This document shows, one piece after another, positions 7,628 to 15,106 of a stretch of DNA of 16,521 nucleotides (its first letter is position 1; each line of letters starts with the position of its first letter). Position numbers and translations under genes: made by a program. This stretch comes from an uncultured Dorea sp. (GTDB taxonomy: Bacteria; Bacillota_A; Clostridia; Lachnospirales; Lachnospiraceae). The stretch spans positions 1-16,521 of the forward strand of contig CAOKJI010000004.1 in assembly GCA_948468495.1 (NCBI GenBank). The letters run 5' to 3'. A model generated the notes under the pieces. That model was not told the origin of the DNA and did not search any database. It saw only the letters and a list, made by a program, of their open reading frames with translations.

Positions 7628-9045
7628 CCGGTAAAAATATCTTCCTCCAAAATATTATAAAAAGTGTATATTGGAACTTCTTTGCTTATACTCCGTATGT
7701 TTTCCGCCATTTCCCGTTCATAAAGGAAGCTGGAAATGACAATTAAATCAAAACTATTGTCAATCTGCCTGTAATGAATGATATCCCTGCCCATATAACT
7801 TCCCTTTTCCCTATAGGAATCTACAAAATACAGATTACAGGTAATTTCCCCAAATAACTCATCATAGGCTGCAAGCAGCCCCTTCGTATGGTTTCCTACT
7901 CCGTAAATTCCTACCTTGCATTTTTCTACATTTAAAGGTAAGTCACATAGCACTTTTTTATAAAGCCATTCTTGTCTGCTACTCACCCTTCTTAGAAGCT
8001 GTTCCGAAGATATCTTATATTCCGGACAATACAGACCAATTTTCTGTAAATTTTTCCATATATAATTTAATAAAGTTAAATCAATATTATCGTTCAAGCA
8101 GTATTTCCCAACCAATTGCTCATAGGTCTTCGCCATTATATAAAAAACATCTTTAGCCTCATCGTGAAAGTCAATATTATATTTTGTACATAAAAGACGG
8201 TGTTCCAAACCCATATTACAATAATCATTAATATATTTCAGATATGCCTTATTCTCCGGAAGTTCAAGCGCTTTCCATTTAACAACTTCTTTCCATATCA
8301 GCAATATAATTTTTACTTTATCAATAAATTTTCTCTCCGTAAATTCACTTGTCATAATAGAATTTTCCCGATATCTTCTCTGATATAGCTTTTCCGAAAT
8401 ATAAGTTACCTTCTCAGCCTGTATCATGAAAGCAAATGTGAAATAATTATCTTCGTAATACAACCCTTCCGGAAATAAGATTTCCGCAGTTTTAATCGCT
8501 TCTTTTTTATATACTGCCAGCCACACAGGAACAGGATAGTTTTTAGGATAACACGTCAGAAAAAATTCCTCACCGCTCATCTGGACACCAACGATATCTT
8601 TCAAATCCCGGACAAAATTATTTCTACTGACTTCATATCCCTTCTCACAATAGATGTCCGCATCAAAATATACCGCATCCAGTCTATACCCTCTTAATTC
8701 ATCCTTTAACCTCTTTACGGTATCCTCACACAGATAATCATCTGAATCAAGGAATAATATATATTCGCTGGCTGCATGAGCCAAACCTACATTGCGCGCC
8801 ACTGAAAGCCCTCTGTTTTCCTGATTAATCAATTTAAAATAATCATACTTTAAACAGTATTTTTCACATATGGAACGACTTTGATCGGTAGAACCATCAT
8901 TGACCAAAATCACTTCATCAAAAGGTACCATCTGTCCTACAATGCTTTCAAGACATTGCGTAAGATATTTCTCTACGTTATAAACCGGAACAATTAATGT
9001 AATTGTTACATCTGTATCCCGCTCATGCCTCTGCTCAAAACTCAT
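7606..9045 (-). CDS. GT2 glycosyltransferase with C-terminal Rossmann-like module
   Basis: I chose ATG 9045 (479 residues). The frame is open to a TTG at 9075, which would add ten residues (MGKIFGWRIK) and overlap the upstream gene by 41 bp rather than 11. The GT2 domain is clear: ITLIVPVYNVEKYLTQCL, ILVNDGSTDQS, NQENRGLSVARNVGL and the DxD-type FLDSDDYL. It should transfer a sugar from an NDP-sugar; the sugar is unknown. A helical middle region leads to a C-terminal module, about the last 105 residues, starting KCKVGIYGVGNHTKGLLAAY, where the GxGxxG-like loop is well kept, and then FVDSYREKG. It is the second of two consecutive GT2-plus-module genes, which probably arose by duplication or by repeated fusion with the same module. 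Confidence 0.87.
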   Translation of the reverse strand: MSFEQRHERDTDVTITLIVPVYNVEKYLTQCLESIVGQMVPFDEVILVNDGSTDQSRSICEKYCLKYDYFKLINQENRGLSVARNVGLAHAASEYILFLDSDDYLCEDTVKRLKDELRGYRLDAVYFDADIYCEKGYEVSRNNFVRDLKDIVGVQMSGEEFFLTCYPKNYPVPVWLAVYKKEAIKTAEILFPEGLYYEDNYFTFAFMIQAEKVTYISEKLYQRRYRENSIMTSEFTERKFIDKVKIILLIWKEVVKWKALELPENKAYLKYINDYCNMGLEHRLLCTKYNIDFHDEAKDVFYIMAKTYEQLVGKYCLNDNIDLTLLNYIWKNLQKIGLYCPEYKISSEQLLRRVSSRQEWLYKKVLCDLPLNVEKCKVGIYGVGNHTKGLLAAYDELFGEITCNLYFVDSYREKGSYMGRDIIHYRQIDNSFDLIVISSFLYEREMAENIRSISKEVPIYTFYNILEEDIFTGWDLWKR

Positions 9046-10213
9046 TTTTATCCGCCATCCAAATATTTTTCCCAATATCCTTTTTGCTATCAGTAATTTT
9101 ATGTTCTAATGCTATTTTACAAAAACTTTTCAAAGATTCTTTTCCCCTCTCTGCAAAATAAATCTTTTTCCTTCCATTTAACCAATAAACCCATGACATA
9201 TATTGTTGCGCCATCAGTGTAGCTGCATACCTTAAAACTTTATAGTTAAGCGATTTGTTCTCTATAATTTCTGCATAACGATATATCAATGGTAAAGTGT
9301 ATAACCTCCCCTCATTATAATTGTAACCCCAGTATGTTGACACACTCTCTGTTTTTTGAAACAGAGGACGATAAAAATGAGCATTTTTATCTCCTAAGGC
9401 AGTCCACTTTTTTTTATTTGTTTCTAAAACCAGAATTTCGCCTCCCTGTTTAGGAAACAAATACACATATCTATCTATAGCAATAATCCGGGCAAACCGT
9501 TCTGCTGCTTCTTTATATCCATTTGTCCAAATATCAACAGAATCTATAAATTCACCATTTTCATCTACAAAAAAAATAGCATCCCCTTCACTTGGTAATA
9601 TCCAGATTCCATCTTTATTTAAACTAATTGAATAAATTAGCTGCTTTATTTGCAATGACAATTTTATAATTTGTTCGCCTTGAATCCGAAATATCTCTCT
9701 TGTTCCTATAATCGGAAATAAAATTATATCTTCAAATAATGAATATCCCCAACACTCTAATTCCCTGTTATCATCTCTATACCAATCTGTGGTAATCATT
9801 TTTACATTTAATGTTTCCGCATCCACAATAGCTAATACATGATTTGTTTTTTCAGGAATCAGATATATCCATTTCCCGATATTTTCGGCTATATCAACCT
9901 CATATGATTGTGACGACAGTAAAACACTGCTCAAATGCTTGTCCACAATATCATATACCAGCCAATCATACGAAATATTATTTGGAATTAAGTAAACTTT
10001 ATTTTTCCATTTCAAAATTTGTGTAACAGGAAAAATTTTTTCTTGATGAATTTCCATTGGTGTAAGAACCACTTCGACAATACATGATTTTGTATTCAAC
10101 TGATATAAGCCTCCAGATATTTCATCATAGAACCATATATACTCTCCATCTACACAATATTTTACAATTTCACCGATAAACTCGTTCTTATAATCATCAG
10201 TCCCCATTCTCAT
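9035..10213 (-). CDS. Cytosolic beta-propeller-like protein of unknown function
   Basis: I do not recognise an enzyme here. About seven repeats of roughly 45 residues each carry a pattern like VYLIP...LVYD or IWFYDEISGGLYQLN, for example near YIWFYDE, KVYLIPNN, WIYLIPEK, IILFPIIG, GIWILPSE, YVYLFPKQ and RLYTLPLI. This looks like a seven-bladed beta-propeller without signal peptide or membrane segment, so the protein should be cytoplasmic. The last 70 residues are helical and basic. ATG 10213 is my start; GTG 10225 and ATG 10207 are alternatives, and GAGG at 10228-10231 is too near the GTG and rather far from the ATGs. Sitting between a methyltransferase and glycosyltransferases, it may be a scaffold or carbohydrate-related factor, but nothing in the sequence proves it. 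The gene is visibly AT-rich. Confidence 0.75.
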   Translation of the reverse strand: MRMGTDDYKNEFIGEIVKYCVDGEYIWFYDEISGGLYQLNTKSCIVEVVLTPMEIHQEKIFPVTQILKWKNKVYLIPNNISYDWLVYDIVDKHLSSVLLSSQSYEVDIAENIGKWIYLIPEKTNHVLAIVDAETLNVKMITTDWYRDDNRELECWGYSLFEDIILFPIIGTREIFRIQGEQIIKLSLQIKQLIYSISLNKDGIWILPSEGDAIFFVDENGEFIDSVDIWTNGYKEAAERFARIIAIDRYVYLFPKQGGEILVLETNKKKWTALGDKNAHFYRPLFQKTESVSTYWGYNYNEGRLYTLPLIYRYAEIIENKSLNYKVLRYAATLMAQQYMSWVYWLNGRKKIYFAERGKESLKSFCKIALEHKITDSKKDIGKNIWMADKNEF

Positions 10214-10235
10214 TAAATGGCCCACACCTCACTTT

Positions 10236-11384
10236 TCAATTTAAAGATAATCTTTCTTCTGGTACGGCATAAAGAACAAGTTCAAGCCCTCTTCTCGTGT
10301 CGCCCCTTAACCACCCCACATATTTTCTCAATACAAAATGATAGTTTGTGGCAATCTGTCTTATATACTTTATCAAAGTAATTACATCATCATTCTTGTG
10401 GTATGCGCACACTGCAATTACAGGGCGGTCTTGAGATATTATCATTCTCATCTCTTTCAGCAAATCCAGTTCATTACCTTCAATGTCTGCATTGATTAAT
10501 GTTATCTTCTCTTTATTGTCGATAAATTGTTCTGCCATCTTCTCACTTCCGTCAATGTAGTAAGAAATAACCGTAATTTTTTTTCTAAAATTTTCGGGAA
10601 AAAGATTTAAATTCTTTTTTAGTTCATCTAATATATTCGTATTCCCCTCAACAGCAAATATTTTTTTCGCCGGTAATCCATTTAAATAATATTCTCCAAT
10701 TGTTCCACCGATATCAGCTCCGCAATTAACCCATACCTCTTCCTGCAAATGGGTATATATTTTCTTGTGATTCTGATCAAAAAAATACTTTTCTCTAGTA
10801 GGAATTTCATACAAGGAAAAAGTTGAACATTCAACGAATGTCCGGATATATTCTATAAAAACCTCCTTCGACATTTCATCAGCAAATAAATTCAATGTTT
10901 CTTTCAACTCTTCTTTATGGCTCTTATAGAATGCTCTTCTATCTTCAAAATGCTTTGCATGTTGTGGCAAAAATCCAGCTATATCATATCGGTATTCACC
11001 CACAAACATATAATCTCCTGCCTTTTGCAGCAATTGATAGACCTTCTTTCCACTAAGAGAATCCCTGGATATAAACGCGTACACAAATACAAAGATTCTC
11101 TCTCTGTCACATGCTCTCTTTTCAAATTCATCTGAAGAAATAATTCTAATTCCCTCAATCAAGGAACCTTTTCTCTTTTCGTCTGCATCAATAATTCCAC
11201 ATACCGATATACCCTCATCCAGTAAATAGCGGATAAAAATGTCTACATCTTTTCCTGCGCCATATACATATGTTTTGCGGCGCCTTATTTTACACATTAA
11301 AACTGTTGCACGTAATACAGGCGCAATTTCTCTCGGCTCTATGTACGCAGAGTTAAGTATATCTACTAATTTCTTTTCTAACAT
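10236..11384 (-). CDS. FkbM-family methyltransferase with N-terminal Rossmann-like module
   Basis: The 382-residue protein has a Rossmann-like module at residues about 36-135: RKTYVYGAGKDVDIFIRYL, then CGIIDADEKRKGS. The C-terminal part, residues about 216-370, matches the FkbM methyltransferase family (PF05050): EVWVNCGADIGGTIGEYYL is the SAM-binding start, IFAVEGN the acidic ribose-binding strand, LINADIEGNELDLL the family's D-x-E-G-x-E motif, and VIAVCAYHKNDDV the conserved Y-H segment. FkbM proteins usually O-methylate sugars or similar hydroxyls, so this one probably methylates a sugar of the surface glycan. The ATG at 11384 follows GGAGGTAGCAG, a strong site, 30 bp after the first GT4 of the cluster. 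The substrate is not predictable. Confidence 0.87.
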   Translation of the reverse strand: MLEKKLVDILNSAYIEPREIAPVLRATVLMCKIRRRKTYVYGAGKDVDIFIRYLLDEGISVCGIIDADEKRKGSLIEGIRIISSDEFEKRACDRERIFVFVYAFISRDSLSGKKVYQLLQKAGDYMFVGEYRYDIAGFLPQHAKHFEDRRAFYKSHKEELKETLNLFADEMSKEVFIEYIRTFVECSTFSLYEIPTREKYFFDQNHKKIYTHLQEEVWVNCGADIGGTIGEYYLNGLPAKKIFAVEGNTNILDELKKNLNLFPENFRKKITVISYYIDGSEKMAEQFIDNKEKITLINADIEGNELDLLKEMRMIISQDRPVIAVCAYHKNDDVITLIKYIRQIATNYHFVLRKYVGWLRGDTRRGLELVLYAVPEERLSLN

Positions 11385-11414
11385 CTGCTACCTCCCTAAA
11401 AAAGCACAAACCAC

Positions 11415-12950
11415 TCATATCAACAACTCATTGATAGCATTGTAATAACGCTTTCTGAACTTGCCAACGGAAAAATATTCATCATATATCCTACGATTTT
11501 TCATTCCGTAGCTATCCATATTCTGTATAAAAGATACTATATCACTCTCTTGTAATGCTTCGTTTACCATTAAAATATTATTGTCAACATTGAATTCATC
11601 ATTCCCAGCTATATCAGATAGTATGATCGCTTTCCCCATATACATAGCCTCAAGCGTAGAAAAATCAAAAATACTAACTCTATGAAGCATAAGATATATA
11701 TCACATTTCGCCATTAAAGCATAAATTTCATTATGAGTTATATACTCATCGATTATTTCATAATCGATATTCTCTTTTCCACCATTTCGTTCGCTGACTG
11801 CTTTCATTTCATCAGCTACTTGTTTTTTCAATTCTCCATCCGCAACTACTATCCACCGTATTCTCTTTCCTGTGCATATTCTTATCTTCTCCAAAAACAC
11901 CGGTATGCGATCCATCCCTTTTAGCTTTGTCATCTGCCCTATACTTAAAAAAGAAAGATATCCGTCTTCTTTTTTACATATAAGTTCTTCTCCCGGATAG
12001 TCATATATACAATTATAAAGAGGTTCAGTAGAACCCACTTTGATTTCCTGACTCACTGTACTCAAAAAATATTTGCGCGCGCCAATACTTGGAAAATAGG
12101 TCTTAAATGAATTCTCCATTCCCGTTTTTTCAACCCACGTGATAAATTTTTTTTCCTGCTCTGTAAGATGTGCACCAAAAGCATTCATATCACTTACAAA
12201 ATCACCTTGGCCATGATAAATGAATATATATTTCTGTTTACACTTTGCAAGTGTACATGCCGAAAAAACATCATTAGATATATATACCGCATCTCCGCGT
12301 CTTGCGTCTTCTGCAATCCATCTCGAAGAAAACAATGCATACTCATATTTGTTATACATTTCATCAAATCGAATTTCCCTTTTTTCAGGAAACATCATGC
12401 ACTCCACACACAAACCGCTAATTTTATCACCGAGCAGTAATCTCTGCATATTTACCGCTCCAGTCGTTCCACCCATAACCCGGCTTTTACTTTTTTTACG
12501 GAATAAGCTTCCTACAAGTACAATACGTTTTATAGCATCAGCTTTCTTCCCACTTATATTTATTCTTTCAAATTTTTTTTGTGCAATTACAGCACAATAA
12601 TCAGCTTTATGTTCTAAGTCCATATTGACAAATTTGATTTTCTCTTCTTCAACCTCATATTCTGCCAGCGATGAAAGCGCCGAATTCATTTTGATGCGGT
12701 TATTTTCAGTAAAAGAGATAATATATATATCTGGGGCAAATCTTAAAGCGCTTTGCATAGAACCAATGATATATCCTGGTTCAATCTCACAATGCTTCCT
12801 TTTATCATTATCGGCTATAAATACATAGTTACAGCCATTACTTCTCAAATAAGAATAAACAATACTTCCTGCTTCGCCCGCGCCAAAAACACATATTCTT
12901 TTGTCTTTTGTTCTTGCCAGTTCTTCTATTTCTGTATAAACAATTTCCAT
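11415..12950 (-). CDS. GT4-family glycosyltransferase with N-terminal Rossmann-like module; first gene of the glycan cluster
   Basis: The 511-residue protein starts with the cluster's module, residues about 17-115 (KRICVFGAGEAGSIVYSYL, then FIADNDKRK). A long middle and C-terminal GT-B part follows, with LSFLSIGQMTKLKGMDRIP at about 330 and the donor-site region VSIFDFSTLEAMYMGKAII near 450. In that motif the first Glu of the GT4 E-x7-E pair appears to be Ser, while the second Glu is kept. Activity is therefore likely but may be altered. A second strand run, RIVLVGSLFRKKSKSRVMGG, opens the GT domain. The ATG at 12950 has GGGG 4 bp upstream. It is the first gene after a 201-bp gap holding a hairpin, so it probably opens the glycan operon. 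Confidence 0.85.
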   Translation of the reverse strand: MEIVYTEIEELARTKDKRICVFGAGEAGSIVYSYLRSNGCNYVFIADNDKRKHCEIEPGYIIGSMQSALRFAPDIYIISFTENNRIKMNSALSSLAEYEVEEEKIKFVNMDLEHKADYCAVIAQKKFERINISGKKADAIKRIVLVGSLFRKKSKSRVMGGTTGAVNMQRLLLGDKISGLCVECMMFPEKREIRFDEMYNKYEYALFSSRWIAEDARRGDAVYISNDVFSACTLAKCKQKYIFIYHGQGDFVSDMNAFGAHLTEQEKKFITWVEKTGMENSFKTYFPSIGARKYFLSTVSQEIKVGSTEPLYNCIYDYPGEELICKKEDGYLSFLSIGQMTKLKGMDRIPVFLEKIRICTGKRIRWIVVADGELKKQVADEMKAVSERNGGKENIDYEIIDEYITHNEIYALMAKCDIYLMLHRVSIFDFSTLEAMYMGKAIILSDIAGNDEFNVDNNILMVNEALQESDIVSFIQNMDSYGMKNRRIYDEYFSVGKFRKRYYNAINELLI

Positions 12951-12995
12951 AATTCCCCGTTTATGCCCCTCAATAATTATAACGATTCGTTCCCA

Positions 12996-13022
12996 TTAGT
13001 TTTCAAACATGAAGCATCTCCT
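12996..13022 (-). other. Possible tiny leader ORF (MFEN) before the glycan operon
   Basis: On the minus strand AGGAG (13018-13022) is followed after 7 bases by ATG TTT GAA AAC and a TAA stop (12996-12998). The spacing is ideal for initiation, and the reading lies in the leader of the first glycan gene, 45 bp before its ATG. With four codons it can occur by chance, and I see no paired terminator/antiterminator structure, so a regulatory role is only a possibility. Confidence 0.2.
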
Positions 13023-13080
13023 AAAACTATACGCATCGCAAATGCAATACATACGCAACCTTTTATTTCATATAATCCTA

Positions 13081-13086
13081 AGTCAA
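13081..13086 (-). promoter_or_regulatory. Weak candidate -35 element for the glycan operon
   Basis: TTGACT on the minus strand lies just past the hairpin that ends the surface-protein gene and about 130 bp before the first glycan gene. No convincing -10 box sits 16-18 bp downstream (AAAAGG and AAAGGT are there), so the promoter is not established; read-through from the surface genes is an alternative. Confidence 0.2.
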
Positions 13087-13099
13087 TTTGTTTAACATT

Positions 13100-13132
13100 A
13101 TAGTGTGGATTCTATTCCAGAATCCACACTAT
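13100..13132 (-). terminator. 14-bp perfect hairpin after the surface-protein gene
   Basis: ATAGTGTGGATTCT pairs perfectly with AGAATCCACACTAT across a 5-base loop, 20 bases past the stop of the 13152-14432 gene. The position fits a transcription terminator between the surface module and the glycan operon. On the minus strand the stem is followed by AATGTTAAAC rather than a clean U tract, so termination may be partial, or the hairpin may instead protect the 3' end of an abundant mRNA. Confidence 0.6.
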
Positions 13133-13151
13133 TAAAATTCACCCGACTCTT

Positions 13152-14432
13152 TTACTTGTTTTCAAATGTATATCTTGTCGTTCCATCTGTGACTCTAATA
13201 AACGCTTTTCCATTTACTGTTCCGCCAAGTGCTCCGGTAATATTTTCCCATGTCGTAGAAACCCAATTAGCATCATTTATTGCATATTTGTCTGATGCAA
13301 GTTCAACATAATTTGTCCCGCCATCAGAAACCTCAACTTTCAAATCATCTGATGAAAAGCCAGTACTAGCATTAATTGCAAGCCATAATTTACCACCTGA
13401 CCAATTTCCATGTGCCGTTTCCTCCGTATAGCTCGGTGCTGGAGCTTTATACAATCCATACGTAAGTACGCCTGTCTGACCTGCCAAGTCATCATACGTA
13501 TTCTGCTGCACGCCTACAATACTATATGCCACTCCAATTTTAGTAAGATCAGTTGCTGACCAGCTCTCCTGCTTTCCTGACAGCTTTCCAATATATCTGA
13601 AAGCTGCTTTTCCTGCTGTTGCATTTGTAGCACCATCTCCATATAAATACAAATCAGCCGCTACAATATCAGCTTTTGCAGTTGCAGTCTGAGCCGCCGT
13701 ATAATATGTATTACTATTAGCCCAATTCAGACTTGAAGTATCGGAACCCTTAGCAATTTTAGTTAATGCTGCACCATCATCAATTGAAGCTGTAGCAATA
13801 TAGTATACATCTTCATCTTTTACCAGTGCCTTCAGTTCTCCGTCTTCGCTAGAAGCAGTAAATGTTTTTGGTGTTAGTTTATAAAATTGTGCATACTCAA
13901 TGTCTGCTGCACTCTCATTAGCATTTAAAAGTTTATAAGCCATACCACTGCTTGCATTCAAATAATAAGTCTGCTCTGCCTTATTTTCTGTAAATGTAGC
14001 AACATTTGCACTTTCTTCTGTCAAATCATTAATCGTCTTTCCATTCTCTTCAATATACTTGCCGTCACTCGTCTGAGCCGCAACTGCCAGCCATGCTTCG
14101 CCAGCCTGGGTTGAGTCTGTCGCCCCTGCCTTTGTTGCCACAAGAGTAGTACCCGTTCCAGGCGTTGCTGTCGATGTAACATTCAGCTTCACAGGAATCT
14201 CACTCTTGTTCTCCATCGTAAATGCGCTAGAGTAAATCTGTGAACCTGCATCCCCCATTTCAAACTGGTTGACAGCAATCTCCATTGTTGTAGGAACCAC
14301 AACTCTGATTACCGGCGTCTTTGTCGTAACTGTTACATCAAAGCTTCCGCCGTCCGCTGCCATTACCGGCATTGCCATTGTTGCAGCAAGCGCTGTTGCA
14401 ACAACCGTTGATACTAACTTTTTGTTTCTCAT
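13152..14432 (-). CDS. Secreted cysteine-free surface protein with one shared beta-domain
   Basis: The 426-residue protein has a clear signal peptide: MRNKKLVSTVV, a hydrophobic run, and likely cleavage at PVMA-ADGG near residue 25. The mature chain is rich in Ala, Thr, Ser and Gly, has no cysteine, and shows no LPxTG motif, SLH domain or C-terminal membrane anchor. Residues about 49-90 (VPTTMEIAVNQFEMGD, GSQIYSSAFTMENKSEIPV) and 277-306 (AAFRYIGKLSGKQESW, IGVAYSI) match the start and end of the domain duplicated in the 15107-16462 protein; residues about 110-270 look like a large insertion. A C-terminal beta-rich part follows (GKLWLAINAS, FIRVTDGTTRYTF). A strong AGGAGG site and an own promoter candidate suggest high expression. 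It may be a surface-layer, filament or matrix subunit; the exact role is not recognised. Confidence 0.8.
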   Translation of the reverse strand: MRNKKLVSTVVATALAATMAMPVMAADGGSFDVTVTTKTPVIRVVVPTTMEIAVNQFEMGDAGSQIYSSAFTMENKSEIPVKLNVTSTATPGTGTTLVATKAGATDSTQAGEAWLAVAAQTSDGKYIEENGKTINDLTEESANVATFTENKAEQTYYLNASSGMAYKLLNANESAADIEYAQFYKLTPKTFTASSEDGELKALVKDEDVYYIATASIDDGAALTKIAKGSDTSSLNWANSNTYYTAAQTATAKADIVAADLYLYGDGATNATAGKAAFRYIGKLSGKQESWSATDLTKIGVAYSIVGVQQNTYDDLAGQTGVLTYGLYKAPAPSYTEETAHGNWSGGKLWLAINASTGFSSDDLKVEVSDGGTNYVELASDKYAINDANWVSTTWENITGALGGTVNGKAFIRVTDGTTRYTFENK

Positions 14433-14438
14433 ACACTT

Positions 14439-14446
14439 ACCTCCTA
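14439..14446 (-). promoter_or_regulatory. Very strong ribosome binding site of the secreted surface protein
   Basis: TTAGGAGGTAAGTGT precedes the ATG at 14432 on the minus strand, a near-perfect anti-16S complement at optimal spacing. This is the best site in the window and fits high output of the secreted protein. Confidence 0.65.
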
Positions 14447-14472
14447 AGTTTTATAAAAAAATTAAAATGTTA

Positions 14473-14500
14473 TTTATAACCACTGCATTTTTTGATGCAA
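14473..14500 (-). promoter_or_regulatory. Candidate sigma-A promoter of the secreted surface protein
   Basis: On the minus strand TTGCAT (14495-14500) and TATAAA (14473-14478) are separated by 16 bp in the 81-bp gap between the membrane protein stop and the secreted protein start. An AT-rich leader follows. This would let the secreted protein be made apart from, and more than, the two genes upstream. A short TGCAT/ATGCA inverted repeat overlaps the -35 box. Confidence 0.4.
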
Positions 14501-14513
14501 TTGATTATCCTAG

Positions 14514-15047
14514 TTAATTCTCTACAGTTATAGTTACATTAAATCCTGCATTACTATAATCCGTATAAGTTCCGTCATCTTCTTCATTCAGAAGATAAAC
14601 CATACATACCGCATCGTATGTCCCTGCATCCAGATCCTTATCCAGCTTAAATGGCGGCAGTTCTACCCCTACCGGCATAACGTCTGTCTTGAATATTACC
14701 TCTTCGGTATCTGCCAATATTACCTCACAGCGAATCGGTTTCTTATTATTTGGAGAGTTTCCCAGTATCGCATTTGTTGTTTCCGATGTTCCATCCGGGA
14801 AAGTCCATTCCGTATTCATATAGGTCTCAAAATACCCTTCCTGTACCTCATTCTCCATCTCTTCCATAATCTGCTTATAATTTCCCTCCGTAATCCCCTT
14901 CGGCCTAGTCAGGAAATAAATGATGATAGCTGCAATAATAATAAGCAAAATGCAAATTGCAATGATAATCTTCTTCCGTTTTTTCTTCTTCAATTCCTCC
15001 GGCGTCAATTCCGGAGTCTGCTTCTGTGGCTGTTCTTTTTCCGACAT
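14514..15047 (-). CDS. Membrane-anchored protein with extracellular beta-sandwich domain
   Basis: I place the start at ATG 15047 (177 residues), 9 bp after GGAGGG, rather than at the in-frame codon 15080. The N-terminus is a short charged cytoplasmic tail ending in KKKKRKK (residues 20-26), followed by one membrane helix, residues about 27-46 (IIIAICILLIIIAAIIIYFL), giving an inside-N, outside-C topology by the positive-inside rule. The outside part has WTFPDGTS, then NNKKPIRCEVILADTEEVIF, LDKDLDAGTYDAVCMVYLL and FNVTITVEN. This is a pattern seen in small Firmicutes surface proteins with an immunoglobulin-like fold; I give no specific function. It sits between two genes that share a different beta-domain, so it may anchor or chaperone their products at the cell surface. 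Confidence 0.75.
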   Translation of the reverse strand: MSEKEQPQKQTPELTPEELKKKKRKKIIIAICILLIIIAAIIIYFLTRPKGITEGNYKQIMEEMENEVQEGYFETYMNTEWTFPDGTSETTNAILGNSPNNKKPIRCEVILADTEEVIFKTDVMPVGVELPPFKLDKDLDAGTYDAVCMVYLLNEEDDGTYTDYSNAGFNVTITVEN

Positions 15048-15106
15048 TTTATCAATCCCTCCTGCTCTGTAAAAATACACCTGTTTCTTAGTCTCTCTGG
15101 CCTCTT

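Noticed and set aside
12220..12600. Plus-strand open frame of 126 codons inside the first GT4 gene
   Set aside because: It is fully antisense to a well supported coding region and shows no domain or motif.
13026..13031. TATAGT as -10 box of the glycan operon promoter
   Set aside because: No matching -35 lies 16-18 bp upstream; the nearest TTGCGT is about 21 bp away. A start there would also cut off the ribosome site of the tiny leader ORF.
12753..13103. Plus-strand open frame of 116 codons spanning the gap before the first glycan gene
   Set aside because: It runs mostly antisense to the GT4 N-terminus, encodes a low-complexity Phe/Ser/Asn-rich peptide with no recognisable motif, and no good ribosome site was seen. 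It looks like a by-product of AT-rich sequence.
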